Source: Larkinella punicea
GTDB taxonomy: Bacteria > Bacteroidota > Bacteroidia > Cytophagales > Spirosomataceae
Length of the DNA: 64,000 nt
Direction of reading: 5' to 3'
Assembly (NCBI RefSeq): GCF_003334855.1
Contig: NZ_QOWE01000012.1
Span: forward strand, 1-64,000
The notes under the pieces are model-generated. The model saw nothing but the letters and a program-made list of their open reading frames with translations. It was not told where the DNA came from and made no database searches. Position 1 is the first letter of the stretch. Every line of letters begins with the position of its first letter. Positions 36,097 to 45,460 of the stretch are shown in pieces. A program made the position numbers and the translations under genes.

Positions 36097-36145
36097 TTAC
36101 ATTTATTATTTTATAGAAAACCGTCTCCAGGTTCGCCGTTTTTCG
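36097..36145. repeat. Right direct repeat of the AT-rich insert
   Basis: Second copy of the repeat at 30831-30883: 36108-36145 is identical over 38 bp and TTACATTTAT at 36097-36106 also matches. It lies about 55 bp upstream of the permease gene start, so the insert may have altered that gene's promoter region. Confidence 0.85.
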
Positions 36146-36201
36146 GTTAATAGAGGAAACCAATTTGCCGAAACGGGCCCTGATCCTTAAAATCTTTTCG
36201 C

Positions 36202-37440
36202 TTGAACGTTCCGTTTTTTATTGCCCGGCGCATTCGTCATACGCCCACAACGAGTTTTTCAGCGACCGTTACCAAAGTTGGTATTGCCAGCATTGCCATC
36301 GGACTGGCCAGCATCATCGTGGCCTTTGCGGTTTTGTTTGGCTACAAGTACGGGATTCAGCAGAAGATTTTTGTGTTCGGCTCGCACATTACCGTCTCTA
36401 AATTCTCCCTGAACAATTCGTACGAAGAAACGCCCCTGCCGCTTCAGACGCCCCTCTACCAGCAGGCAAAAACCATCGACGGCATCCGCCACATTCAGGC
36501 CGTGGCCACGAAAGCCGGGATGCTGAAAACCGCCGACGAACTTTCGGGGGCGGTTTTGAAGGGCGTTGGCCGGGAATATGACTGGAGTTTGTTTCAGAGT
36601 TCGCTGGTGGCCGGCCAATTGCCCCGGTTTTTCAACGACAGCGCGCAGTGTAATCCGAATTATTCCTGCCAGATCCTGATCAGCAAGCGGATTTCGGAAC
36701 GGCTTCAACTCGGCGTCGGCAAGGATGTGATCATGTATTTTATCGGAAACACCCTGCGGCCCCGCAAACTGCAGGTGTCAGGCATTTACGATACGGGCCT
36801 CGAAGAAGGCGATAATGTGATGATCGTCGGCGACTTGCGACTGATTCAGCAACTCAACAACTGGGGAGCCGATTCGGTGGGCGGGTATGAGATTTTCGTC
36901 AACGATTTCAAACACATCGATGAGACCTACCGTCGGGTTCGCGATGCAGCCTCGCCCGACATGCGCCCGATGCGCGTCACGGATACCTACAAACCGCTGT
37001 TCGACTGGATGATGCTGCTCGATCAGAATACCAGCATTTTTCTGGTTTTGATCCTCTTCGTAGCCGGGTTCAACATGGTCGCCATTCTGCTGGTGCTGAT
37101 GATGGAACGCACGCCCATGATCGGTCTGTTGAAAGCCTTCGGCAGTCAGAATTCCCTGATCCGGCGGGTCTTTTTCTACGTGGGTCTGAATATGGTCATC
37201 AAAGGTCTGGTCATTGGCAACTTGCTGGGCATTGGCATCTGCGCCCTTCAGTATTATTTCGAACTGATCCCGCTCGACCCCAAAAACTACTACATGGACA
37301 CGGTGCCAATTGCCTGGAATTTTTCGGTGATCGCTCTGGTGAACCTCGCCACGATCACCCTCATTGCCCTCGTGATGTGGCTTCCCACGCTGGTGGCCAC
37401 GCGAATCCAACCGATCAAGGCGTTGGTTTTCAAAAAGTAA
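36202..37440 (+). CDS. FtsX/LolC-like ABC transporter permease
   Basis: A 412-residue inner-membrane permease of the LolC/LolE (MacB-FtsX) type, probably for release of lipoproteins to the outer membrane or a related export task. Helix 1 lies near residues 24-46 (TKVGIASIAIGLASIIVAFA), followed by a periplasmic domain (about 50-260), then three helices near 275-300, 325-350 and 375-400. The opening FFIARRI matches LolC-type proteins. The start is a TTG at 36202: in-frame TGA lies at 36181 and no ATG is near. Its ATPase partner is not adjacent, as is common in this phylum. Confidence 0.9.
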   Translation: MNVPFFIARRIRHTPTTSFSATVTKVGIASIAIGLASIIVAFAVLFGYKYGIQQKIFVFGSHITVSKFSLNNSYEETPLPLQTPLYQQAKTIDGIRHIQAVATKAGMLKTADELSGAVLKGVGREYDWSLFQSSLVAGQLPRFFNDSAQCNPNYSCQILISKRISERLQLGVGKDVIMYFIGNTLRPRKLQVSGIYDTGLEEGDNVMIVGDLRLIQQLNNWGADSVGGYEIFVNDFKHIDETYRRVRDAASPDMRPMRVTDTYKPLFDWMMLLDQNTSIFLVLILFVAGFNMVAILLVLMMERTPMIGLLKAFGSQNSLIRRVFFYVGLNMVIKGLVIGNLLGIGICALQYYFELIPLDPKNYYMDTVPIAWNFSVIALVNLATITLIALVMWLPTLVATRIQPIKALVFKK

Positions 37441-37446
37441 GTTATC

Positions 37447-37531
37447 GCTTTTGCCCCGTTCCCCTAAAGGGGACTTGGACGCGGAATCCTCTGGATGCTA
37501 AAAGTCCCCTTTAGGGGAACGGGGCAAAAGC
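37447..37531. repeat. GGGGACTT palindromic element, 30-bp perfect arms
   Basis: Positions 37447-37476 and 37502-37531 are exact reverse complements with a 25-nt loop. The inner arm (CCCCTAAAGGGGACTT) and the loop GGACGCGG...GGATGCTA belong to the same family as 46776-47319 and 55500-55580, but the outer arm differs (CCCCGTT here, CCCTAAAT there) while staying fully self-complementary. It sits between convergent genes and may act as a bidirectional terminator. Confidence 0.9.
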
Positions 37532-37533
37532 AA

Positions 37534-40500
37534 CTATTTCCCGATTATCATCTTTTTGGTTTGCAGCGTCGTCCCCTGGCGCAACCGAACAAAGAAAACA
37601 CCCGGCGCACCGCTCAGTGATACCTTTTGCCGCTGGGGACCAACCCCCTCGACGGACTTGCGGTACCAGCCCCGGCCAGCGGCATCGACCACCGACAGTT
37701 CACCCGGTTTTCCGGCTTCCAGGGTATAGCGAATCTCAAAGTTACCGTCCGACGGATTCGGCCAGACCGTCAGCCAATCGCCCGATTCGGCTCCCGAATC
37801 CTCCACCACACTCAGGCGGCTCCCTACCGGGCAATTTAGCGATTTCGGCGACCAGCTTAATACGTAATTGCTGTTTTCAACTTTCGCACTGATCTGGAAA
37901 CTACTACCCGTTTTCACACTGGAGGGAGTCGAAAAACTATACGCATGGGCGCCATTCCCCTTTCTCAAATCTTTCAAATCCTGCCGGAAGATGTTTGCAT
38001 TCGTCGTACCGATGGAAACCCCATTGGCAAAAAACTCAACCATGAGGGATGTATTCGGTTTGTTACGATCCCAGACCCACCCCCGGATACTGCCGCATTC
38101 TACCTTGTCGAGATAACCCTCGAAATTACCCGTTACCGTTGCAGAAACCGGCACCGACGGACTCACGACCAGCAGCATGGAAGTCCGGGTGGTCAATTGG
38201 CCGTCGGTAGCCGCATACGTCAGGCTAAAACTACCACTCACCTGCGGGGTGCCGGTCAACTGACGGCTTTCTCCGGTAAAGTTCAGCCCGCCCGGCAAAC
38301 CCGTCAGGCTATACGTTAGCGGATCGGCATCGGTGAAGGGTGGCAGGGTAGCTGAAAAAGCCGTATTCAGGGTGGCCGACATAGGAGCCGTCGCGGGAGC
38401 CTGCGGGGGCTGATTACCGGTTTCTGTCGGCGGAATTCCCGTGCCAGATCCCGGACACGTAAGATTTTTGGGGGAGCCTTTCAGGGCGTAATCCGAGTCT
38501 TTTACTTTCGCCCGTATGGCATACAATTGGCCGTCTTTCAGGAATTCAGGCGTTGTAAAACTGTACGCATGAGCCCCATCGCCTTTCCCGGCATCCTTCA
38601 AATCCTGCCGAAAAATATCCGCATTGACCGTACCGATGGAGACATTATTGGCAAAAAACTCAATCATCAGGGCCGTATTGGGCTTGTTGCGGTCCCAGAC
38701 CCACCCCCGAATGCTGCCGCATTCCACCTTGTCGAGATAGCCTTCAAAATTTCCCGTCACCGTTGTCGATGGCGGTACGGAAACCGCCGGACTAACCGTC
38801 AGCGAAACAATCAAAAAACTACTGGCCGACTGGTTATCCGTCGCGGTATAGGTCAGGCTGAACAGGCCGCTTACCGTTGGTGTTCCCGTAATGACCCTTG
38901 TTCCGGGCGTGAATCCCAGGCCGTTGGGCAAGCCGTTCAGCGCATACGTCAGCGGGTCGGTGTCCGTAAAGGGTGCTAACGTGATGGTATAAGCCGCATT
39001 GACCGTGGCCGACAGCGGGGAAATTGCCGGGGGTTGCGGGTGCTGGTTGACCGGTTCCGGCACACTACCGGTCGTGCTGACCACGAGCGAAATCAAAACC
39101 GGCGTGGTGGCCGTGCCATCTGAAGCCGAATAGGTCAGATTGAACGTGCCGGGTGCCGTGGGCATACCGGTAATATCCCGTGAAATCGGATCGAACGACA
39201 AGCCCCCAGGCAACCCGCTCAGGCTGTAGTAGACCGCACCATAGTCGGCGTCGAAAAACATCGGCAAGGTCCACGAGAAACCCGTGTTGACCGTCGCCGA
39301 CAAGGGGGCAATGGTGGGCGCAAGCGGGGCATAGTTGGTCAGTGGACAGGTGACGGTTTTAGGTCCCTGCTTGAGTGCGAACGTGCTGCCCTTGATCCGG
39401 GCCGACAATACGTGCGGTTTGTTGTCGTACAGACTTTTAGGCGGTTCAAACGCATAGGCGTGTAATCCGTTGCCTTTCCCGGCGGTTTTCAGTTCTGACC
39501 GGTAAATATCGGCGACGGTAAAGGCGATCACATTCTGCCCTTCCAGAATCTCCACCACCAACGGCGCATTGGGCTTTTTGCTATCCCAGGCCCAACCCGA
39601 AATGACCGTGCAACTGGCCGTGCTCAGATAGCCATCGTAGGCCGTTACGGGGTTGACCTTAACGGTAATGATGTTGGAAAAGGCACTCTCACATCCGGCG
39701 CTCTGCCGGCACCGGGCCTGATAGGTGGTCGTTGTGGCCGGGCTTACCGTTATCTGACTCCCGGTTTGCCCGGTGTTCCACAGCACCGTCTGGGCGCACC
39801 CGGCGGCTGTCAATACTGTACTCTGTCCGGCATTGATCGCTGTCGAACTGGCGCTTAGCGTCGGCACGGCAGGCGGACTGGGGCAGGCACCGATCAACAG
39901 CGGGTTACTGTATTTAAAAAGTCCGTCGATATTAAAAATTTTCAGGCGGTAATACGCCACGGCGGACGCATCCGGATGGGTGAACGCGTAGGCCTTTTCA
40001 ACGACACTATTGCCCGATGCCGCCACCTCTCCCACCTTGCCAAACGTCAGCGCATCGGCACTGAATTCGACTTCAAACCGGCTGGCGTCTTTTTCGGAAC
40101 TGGTCGTCCAGTTCAATGTTTTTTCCGCTCCGGAAATCTGTCCCGTAAAATTGAGCAGGGTAACATCCACGGCGGAAGGATCCTGATCCGGAAACTCGGC
40201 AAAATACTGGTCCAAAACCGTCAGCCGTTTGTCAACCCAGTTCAGAATGGCCGTATGTTCCGACAGGCGCAACGAAGCGGGCCACCGCAATTCTTCGCGT
40301 TTGTAGGCCCCTTCATGGGTCAGCAGGGTCGTATTGTCAGTCAGGTTCTTTTTGTAATTGGCATTGGTCAGGTCGCCCTGCCGCAAGGCCAGCCACCGTT
40401 TCTTCATGCGGCTTTTAAAACCGTTCGGATTCAGCGTTAACAGACGGTAATAAAAGCCGTTGAACCGCACGTTTTCGCCAACCGGGTCCACCGACCCGTA

Positions 40501-41658
40501 ATAATTCCCCAGGGTTATATCAAAATCCCAGGGCAGAAAAATGTAGGGTTCGTTTTCTTTGTAGCGGGCAATAAATTGATTATTGCCAAAATTGTCGTCC
40601 GACGCCCCCACCGCATTTAAAAACAGGAAATTATCGATCAGATTATCCAGTTTAAATTTCCCGGCCACCTGGTTTTTAAACTCCGCATCGGTCGATTTAT
40701 TGATAAATGTTGCAATGCCAAACAAACTATTCCAAAAAGGCGTTTTGGGATAATCCATCTCGTAGCCCGACCAGGTTGCCGAATTGTTGTCAAAGGGCGA
40801 TAATGGGTTGTTATTGAAAACACTGGTAAACCAGGTCGCATCGGTTTTAGCCCCCGTTTTATAGAGTTCTCCCCGGATTTCGCCATTGTCGCGCGTCTTT
40901 TTCAGCTTAAGTTGCTTGCGGTCGAGATCTTCCGTGATGACATAGACACCGTTGTAGGAATTATTGATAAACACGTCGCAATACCGCGTCCTGATACCGG
41001 GAAGCGCACCGGCCTCCTGACCGGCATAATAGAGTTGATGCATTTTTAGCCAAATCGCCCACGAGGCCACGTTGTTGACGCGCAGGGGTTCGTTGTAGAG
41101 GGCCAGAAAAAGCCACTTGCTGTCTTCCCGCATGCCAAACAGCGACGTTTCAAGTTCTTCGTTGCCTGCGGGATCTTTCCACAATTCCAGGTTATAGGAC
41201 TTTTTGGGATTCAGCCGCGAGGTGTTGCCTCTGACCCGAACGCCCATGCTGGACGAAAAGGGCGAATTCCCCGGATTGGCGATCGAAACCGTGCCTTTGG
41301 TGCGGTTATCATCTTCACTGATGGCCACTCCGTTGGTGTTGAAGGCAATGATGGGGAAGGTTGTAAAAAAGAGTTTGTAGCTCCCGGCAGTGCTGCCGAG
41401 CGTGTATTCTTTCCCAACCTGAAAGGCTTCTCCCGTTGCGGAATACGTGTAATTTTTGTCGAAAACCAGCGTCAGAGATTGTGGAGAAGACGGGATAACC
41501 GGTATCCGGTTACAAACAATTAATTTTAGACCGGTGTCAACTTTATAATCTTCCGACGCAATCGTGATGGGTTGGGCAGTGGCATTTAAAATGCACAGCA
41601 GCCAAAGGCAAAGTAAATAACCAGGCAATAGCCGATCAGGCGTATATGTGGGTTTCAT
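37534..41658 (-). CDS. Giant CotH-kinase T9SS protein with Ig-like domains and three ~99-residue modules
   Basis: A 1374-residue exported protein with signal peptide (LLCLWLLCILNATAQ). A CotH-kinase-like domain spans about residues 100-500 (RVRGNTSRLNPKKSYNLELW, YCDVFINNSYNGVYVITEDL, FLPWDFDITLGNYYG). Then come a fibronectin/discoidin-like region, an Ig-like SPATTTTYQ stretch, and Ig/cadherin-like putative domains (PFTDTDPLTYALNGLPNGLG type). Between them are three modules at about 674-771, 970-1068 and 1178-1276, each with GW.WD..PN and closing Cys. The end (VWPNPSDGNFEIRYTLE to KKMIIGK) is a T9SS sorting domain. CotH proteins phosphorylate secreted proteins in some systems; here a cell-surface role is inferred. 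Confidence 0.88.
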   Translation of the reverse strand: MKPTYTPDRLLPGYLLCLWLLCILNATAQPITIASEDYKVDTGLKLIVCNRIPVIPSSPQSLTLVFDKNYTYSATGEAFQVGKEYTLGSTAGSYKLFFTTFPIIAFNTNGVAISEDDNRTKGTVSIANPGNSPFSSSMGVRVRGNTSRLNPKKSYNLELWKDPAGNEELETSLFGMREDSKWLFLALYNEPLRVNNVASWAIWLKMHQLYYAGQEAGALPGIRTRYCDVFINNSYNGVYVITEDLDRKQLKLKKTRDNGEIRGELYKTGAKTDATWFTSVFNNNPLSPFDNNSATWSGYEMDYPKTPFWNSLFGIATFINKSTDAEFKNQVAGKFKLDNLIDNFLFLNAVGASDDNFGNNQFIARYKENEPYIFLPWDFDITLGNYYGSVDPVGENVRFNGFYYRLLTLNPNGFKSRMKKRWLALRQGDLTNANYKKNLTDNTTLLTHEGAYKREELRWPASLRLSEHTAILNWVDKRLTVLDQYFAEFPDQDPSAVDVTLLNFTGQISGAEKTLNWTTSSEKDASRFEVEFSADALTFGKVGEVAASGNSVVEKAYAFTHPDASAVAYYRLKIFNIDGLFKYSNPLLIGACPSPPAVPTLSASSTAINAGQSTVLTAAGCAQTVLWNTGQTGSQITVSPATTTTYQARCRQSAGCESAFSNIITVKVNPVTAYDGYLSTASCTVISGWAWDSKKPNAPLVVEILEGQNVIAFTVADIYRSELKTAGKGNGLHAYAFEPPKSLYDNKPHVLSARIKGSTFALKQGPKTVTCPLTNYAPLAPTIAPLSATVNTGFSWTLPMFFDADYGAVYYSLSGLPGGLSFDPISRDITGMPTAPGTFNLTYSASDGTATTPVLISLVVSTTGSVPEPVNQHPQPPAISPLSATVNAAYTITLAPFTDTDPLTYALNGLPNGLGFTPGTRVITGTPTVSGLFSLTYTATDNQSASSFLIVSLTVSPAVSVPPSTTVTGNFEGYLDKVECGSIRGWVWDRNKPNTALMIEFFANNVSIGTVNADIFRQDLKDAGKGDGAHAYSFTTPEFLKDGQLYAIRAKVKDSDYALKGSPKNLTCPGSGTGIPPTETGNQPPQAPATAPMSATLNTAFSATLPPFTDADPLTYSLTGLPGGLNFTGESRQLTGTPQVSGSFSLTYAATDGQLTTRTSMLLVVSPSVPVSATVTGNFEGYLDKVECGSIRGWVWDRNKPNTSLMVEFFANGVSIGTTNANIFRQDLKDLRKGNGAHAYSFSTPSSVKTGSSFQISAKVENSNYVLSWSPKSLNCPVGSRLSVVEDSGAESGDWLTVWPNPSDGNFEIRYTLEAGKPGELSVVDAAGRGWYRKSVEGVGPQRQKVSLSGAPGVFFVRLRQGTTLQTKKMIIGK

Positions 41659-42220
41659 GAAACAATAGTTTGGAGGTTTATTCTACAAATCCATTACATC
41701 TCACTTCTTCAAGCTAAATTTGCTTGCACACCCATTTGACACAGAAAAGCCGGTAGTTTTTTTACCGCGTCCCTGTTACGACTTAAGGATATTCAATGCC
41801 TATAATCCACTAACCTGTTGGCTAAAGCCTTTACAAACATAGAATATTTATAAGTATTTATTTGTATATACACATCTTTTTTTATCCATACTGGCTGGTA
41901 AAAAAGTAATTATTTAACGATTTTATACTATTATTTTAGTATATCCAAGCAAATGAAGGCACTATTTATCAAACGGATGCATAAATATTTTACATGTTTT
42001 ACGATTAGTCTATACGTTAACTTGATAGTACAATTTAACTACGCCGGTTATCAGACAATAATTATCTAAAATACAGGCATTTTACACCCTAAAACATTCT
42101 TTTTGAAGTAATTTCCCGTTACAAAAATCAAATCCTGCATTATTTAAATACTAGTTATAATTACTCATTTCTTTCAACTCACAAAAGCACTTTGTGTGGT
42201 GAAGCCCGGCAAATTGACGG
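41659..42220. other. AT-rich intergenic region without a supported gene
   Basis: About 560 bp between the start of the CotH gene and the terminator of the LiaF-like gene. It is much richer in A and T than its neighbours and contains only very short open frames (for example 38 codons near 41953) with no family features. The promoter of the CotH gene must lie at its left end. Confidence 0.5.
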
Positions 42221-42270
42221 AAAACAAAAAAGGTTGTCCGGTAAAAGTGCGGGCTTTTACCGGACAACCT
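42221..42270 (-). terminator. Strong intrinsic terminator of the LiaF-like/PspC operon
   Basis: AGGTTGTCCGGTAAAAG at 42231-42247 is the exact reverse complement of 42254-42270 (17-bp stem, 6-nt loop). On the minus strand it is followed by a T-rich tract (TTTTTTGTTTT), 44 bp after the stop of the LiaF-like gene. Confidence 0.88.
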
Positions 42271-42313
42271 GATGAATGGCCGAAGCCTGAGCAATTAACC
42301 CAGGCTTCCGGTC

Positions 42314-43303
42314 TCAATACCGTTCAACTTCGAAGCGCGATACGCCCCCTTCGTAATGAATGTTTATTTTTTTCGCCGTACCGGCGTAACCCGGGGTCTG
42401 GTAGACGCCCCCGCCGATTTCGACAAAACCATCGAGCTTTTTAACGGTCAAAGCACCCTGTGTTTCGACCTGACAACCAGCGGTTTTCGGGATCTTCAAG
42501 GTCACCGATGTCACGCCCGACTCGATCCGGACGTCGGATTGGGGCGCGCGGTCCCCCAGCTTTATCTCAATGTCGGCGGCACCGGCTCCCAGTTTAACCG
42601 ACTTCACGGCGTAGGCACTCAGGTCAAAGTTGGCCTGCCCGGCACCAATGCCAAAGTCGAACGTCCAGGTGGGTTTCGGATTTAGCCGCAAATCCACCAG
42701 ATTGACCAGTTCGCCGGATTTCAGCTTGATTTCGTCGTCATCCAGTTTCAGTTCAATTTCCGCCGAGCGCGATTCGTCGCTGCGGTTGACCGACATGCTG
42801 TATTTGCTGACGCTCATCTTGGTATCGGCTTCGACCAGGCTATCGGACGGAGCGCCGATGTAAAACCGCCCTGCTCCGCTTTCAAACTTCAGCGAAGCCT
42901 GCTGAATGACAGAATCCATCGGTTCGGCAATGTGGCTGGTTTGCACCCGGGGTCGGCTTTCATCGCGATCATTATCATCCTCATCATTGCGATTATGATC
43001 GGAATCATCGTCGTCATCATCGTTGTTGTAGCGGTATTCGTAGTGGTCGTTATCCCAGCGGTTTCCGTGGAACATGCCTACGATGGCCAGCGGTACCGAA
43101 ACCGCCAACAGAACGGTGGTTACCAGCGCAGCAGCCGAATTCGACTTCGCAAAGATCAGATTCAACCCGGCCAGAATTATCAGCACCGGCCAGAACCGCG
43201 AGAAGAAACTCCAGTCGATGTAGAACCAGCCGTAATTATGAGCCAGAAACACCACGCCGAGCGTGATCAGGGCGATGCCCCAGAATAATCCTGTTCGCTT
43301 CAT
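42314..43303 (-). CDS. LiaF-like transmembrane protein (DUF5668-type)
   Basis: A 329-residue protein with a LiaI/LiaF-type N-terminal membrane domain (three helices around residues 7-25, 34-52 and 58-76; FWPVLIILAGL signature) and a C-terminal beta-rich toast-rack/adhesin-like domain (about 130-329). Between them, residues 84-120 form an extremely acidic linker with runs of Asp and Asn. Such proteins take part in envelope-stress sensing with PspC partners. It begins 6 bp after the PspC gene, so the two form an operon. Confidence 0.85.
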   Translation of the reverse strand: MKRTGLFWGIALITLGVVFLAHNYGWFYIDWSFFSRFWPVLIILAGLNLIFAKSNSAAALVTTVLLAVSVPLAIVGMFHGNRWDNDHYEYRYNNDDDDDDSDHNRNDEDDNDRDESRPRVQTSHIAEPMDSVIQQASLKFESGAGRFYIGAPSDSLVEADTKMSVSKYSMSVNRSDESRSAEIELKLDDDEIKLKSGELVNLVDLRLNPKPTWTFDFGIGAGQANFDLSAYAVKSVKLGAGAADIEIKLGDRAPQSDVRIESGVTSVTLKIPKTAGCQVETQGALTVKKLDGFVEIGGGVYQTPGYAGTAKKINIHYEGGVSRFEVERY

Positions 43304-43309
43304 GTTGGA

Positions 43310-43825
43310 TCAGAGCGGTTGTTGTGGCGGATTGTTGGACGCATACGGATCGGCGTACGGATCGGATCCGCTGGTGTAGCGGTCGCTGGACGGCGGGCCG
43401 TCGTTGTGCGGGCCATTGTTCTTGTTCCGGTCCTTGACAATCAGCCAGGCCCCGATCCCGATCAGGATGAGCGGCCACATATCGCCGAAGTTGATATCAA
43501 ACCAGCGATCGAGCAGAAACAGAAAGCCGATTCCGACCAGAATTGACCCTCCTACGAGGTTACCATTGCGTTCATTCGTATTCATAGTGGTGTACTGATT
43601 AGTTAAAGGTTCTGTTTTAAACGACGCATAATAGCCGGAAACCCGTTCCGGTAATACAATCCACAAGATAACATAAATTATCAGGGACGGGACGTGGGGC
43701 AGGAAAAAGCCAGCCACGAAGAGAACCCGGATCAAGGTCCGGTCGATGTTGAAATACTGGGCCAGTCCGGCGGCTACCCCGCCTAACATAGCTTCGTCGC
43801 GAAGACGTTCTAAGCGTTTAGTCAT
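43310..43825 (-). CDS. PspC domain protein
   Basis: A 171-residue protein: PspC domain at about residues 1-62 (RLRDEAMLGGVAAGLAQYFN, then IRVLFVAGFFL and IIYVILWIVLPE), then a second pair of hydrophobic segments (SILVGIGFLFLLDRWFD, LILIGIGAWLIV) like those of LiaI/LiaF, and a Pro/Ser/Asp-rich tail. PspC proteins sense inner-membrane stress. It is the first gene of a two-gene operon with the LiaF-like protein. Confidence 0.9.
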   Translation of the reverse strand: MTKRLERLRDEAMLGGVAAGLAQYFNIDRTLIRVLFVAGFFLPHVPSLIIYVILWIVLPERVSGYYASFKTEPLTNQYTTMNTNERNGNLVGGSILVGIGFLFLLDRWFDINFGDMWPLILIGIGAWLIVKDRNKNNGPHNDGPPSSDRYTSGSDPYADPYASNNPPQQPL

Positions 43826-43969
43826 GAGCGTATTAGTTAAAATACGCTGTAAACGTATCGCGGTTTTCGGTAGCTTAAAAGGAAGAAAGGAAGAATGGAC
43901 GCCGATTGGGATGAAAGTACGCCAGGACTGATAATAGGTAATACATACTACCGGGTTTAACCTAATAAT

Positions 43970-44596
43970 TCAGTCGTCGGTTTCCAGGGCCTCCAGAATA
44001 TCCATCAGTTCGCCAAACTCGCGCGAACCAGGGCGGTCTTCGTCGCCCCCCGTGAGCGCAATGCCCTGAATCGGCAGGTCGGTCAGCACGTTTTCGATCG
44101 AATCCGGGGCAAAACCGATGCCGAGCAAAACCGGGTACCGGGCCGCCAGCGGTTTAAGCGTCGCCTTCAACTCCTCATCCAGGTTTACAGCACCTTTACT
44201 TTCGAGGAGAAAGTAATCGACCTGATCGGATTGGACGGACGAAAAGAAGGTTTCCAGTTGATCGAGCGTCAGCAACGACAGATCGGTTTTCAGGATGATC
44301 CGGCAATCGAAGGTCGACAGATAGGGCAACAGGGCCGCTTCTTCAATCTGGAGGACGTCAGGCTGGTAGACTTCCAGCAACCGCTCAATTTCCACAACAT
44401 CGATCGAAGCCGTCTCCCCAACGATGTGTACCCCGGCCACCCACGAACGAATTTCCTTGAACGTAGCCGGAGCCACGTACTGCTCCGCGTTTTCGTCCAT
44501 GGAAAACCCCAGCAGATCGACGCCCATGCCAGCGCAGTACCGGGCGTCGCTTAAATTGGTTACATTACTGATTTTAACAACTGTTTTTAAAGCCAT
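43970..44596 (-). CDS. Phosphoribosylanthranilate isomerase-like (TrpF-like) protein
   Basis: A 208-residue TIM-barrel protein starting at the ATG at 44596 (MALKTVVKISNVTNLSDARY); the frame upstream is open but runs through intergenic DNA. TrpF isomerises N-(5-phosphoribosyl)anthranilate in tryptophan synthesis. The opening KISNVTNLSDARYCAGMGVD corresponds to the canonical KICG.T...DA of TrpF, but the catalytic Cys is replaced by Ser (KISN), and no other trp gene is nearby. The C-terminal phosphate-binding region (GIALTGGDEDRPG) is also altered. It may be a diverged TrpF paralog with another role. Confidence 0.7.
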   Translation of the reverse strand: MALKTVVKISNVTNLSDARYCAGMGVDLLGFSMDENAEQYVAPATFKEIRSWVAGVHIVGETASIDVVEIERLLEVYQPDVLQIEEAALLPYLSTFDCRIILKTDLSLLTLDQLETFFSSVQSDQVDYFLLESKGAVNLDEELKATLKPLAARYPVLLGIGFAPDSIENVLTDLPIQGIALTGGDEDRPGSREFGELMDILEALETDD

Positions 44597-44676
44597 ACGC
44601 GGGGATGCGGTTTCATCTGAAGCTGCAAAGGTAAATCCGGTTTCTGCATTGCCCACCCGTTCAGCGGTAAATATTG

Positions 44677-45330
44677 TTACCGAACCCCCACCTGCTCACA
44701 CCATTCCAGCACCGGGCACGTTGGGCAATGCGGCAATGGGCCAGTGCAAATGTGCTTTCCAAACGGCATCAGCAGCCGGTTGATGTCGATCCATTGTTCA
44801 ACGGGCACTTTTTCTTCGAGGGCTTTCAGGGTCTCCTCCGGCTGCCGGGTTCGGACCAAACCCCAGCGGTTGGTGACCCGGTGGACGTGAATATCGACAC
44901 TGATGGCGGCCTGTCCGGTGGCCACGCCCAGCGTCAGATTGGCGCATTTCGGCCCAACGCCTTTGAACGAAATCAGGGTTTCAAAATCGGCGGGAATCTG
45001 TCCGTTAAACTCATCCACTGCCCGGCGGGCAATGCCCAGCATGGTGTACGCTTTCTGTTCGGGGTACTGCGTTCCGTATAAGAGCGTGGCGAGTTCAGCC
45101 GGGGCGAGTTTCAGAAGTTGGTCGGGCGTTCGGGCGACGGCAAACAGCCGCAAAGAAACCGGAATGGTGGTTTCGTCCAGCGTGCGGATGGAGATGATAC
45201 ACGCGATCAGTTGTTCAAACACCGAGTTAAACCCCCGCTCGAACAGATCGAATAGGGCGGCTTTCGGATACGGCCGGATGGCGTCCTCAATGCGATTGAG
45301 AACCAGTGACAAATCAAAGTTGGGCTTCAC
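44677..45330 (-). CDS. Endonuclease III family DNA glycosylase
   Basis: A 217-residue base-excision repair enzyme removing oxidised pyrimidines. The helix-hairpin-helix FKGVGPKCANLTLGVA includes the catalytic Lys, and ISVDIHVHRV holds the catalytic Asp. The C terminus has the 4Fe-4S ligands in the classical spacing C-x6-C-x2-C-x5-C (CTGPLPHCPTCPVLEWC). Start is a GTG at 45330; no ATG precedes the conserved region. Slightly diverged from E. coli Nth, so an Nth-like paralog is possible. Confidence 0.93.
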   Translation of the reverse strand: MKPNFDLSLVLNRIEDAIRPYPKAALFDLFERGFNSVFEQLIACIISIRTLDETTIPVSLRLFAVARTPDQLLKLAPAELATLLYGTQYPEQKAYTMLGIARRAVDEFNGQIPADFETLISFKGVGPKCANLTLGVATGQAAISVDIHVHRVTNRWGLVRTRQPEETLKALEEKVPVEQWIDINRLLMPFGKHICTGPLPHCPTCPVLEWCEQVGVR

Positions 45331-45460
45331 GTTGTCTTTAACTCAAAAAAAGCCGGGTGGTTTATGGTTTCCACCCAAAGTTCCCGGAGATTTGCAGCGG
45401 TTTTGCGGATAAACGATCCTGAACGTTCAGAACCGCCTTCAACGCTCTAGAAATACGACG

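Larger units (their letters stand above)
30831..36145. mobile_element. Putative integrated genomic islet carrying defence-like genes
   Basis: A 5.3-kb segment bounded by a 38-bp direct repeat, between two divergent host genes. Its core (about 31560-35400) is far more AT-rich than its surroundings and uses AT-ending codons. It holds a Cap4-like nuclease gene, an SMC-like ATPase gene and a HEPN-like gene, and its margins hold decayed gene fragments. No integrase or transposase is recognisable, so the mode of entry is unknown; the repeat could be an att duplication or the outcome of a recombination-driven duplication. Confidence 0.6.

Noticed and set aside
41953-42069. 38-codon frame in the AT-rich gap before the CotH gene
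   Set aside because: No homology-like features; expected by chance in AT-rich DNA.
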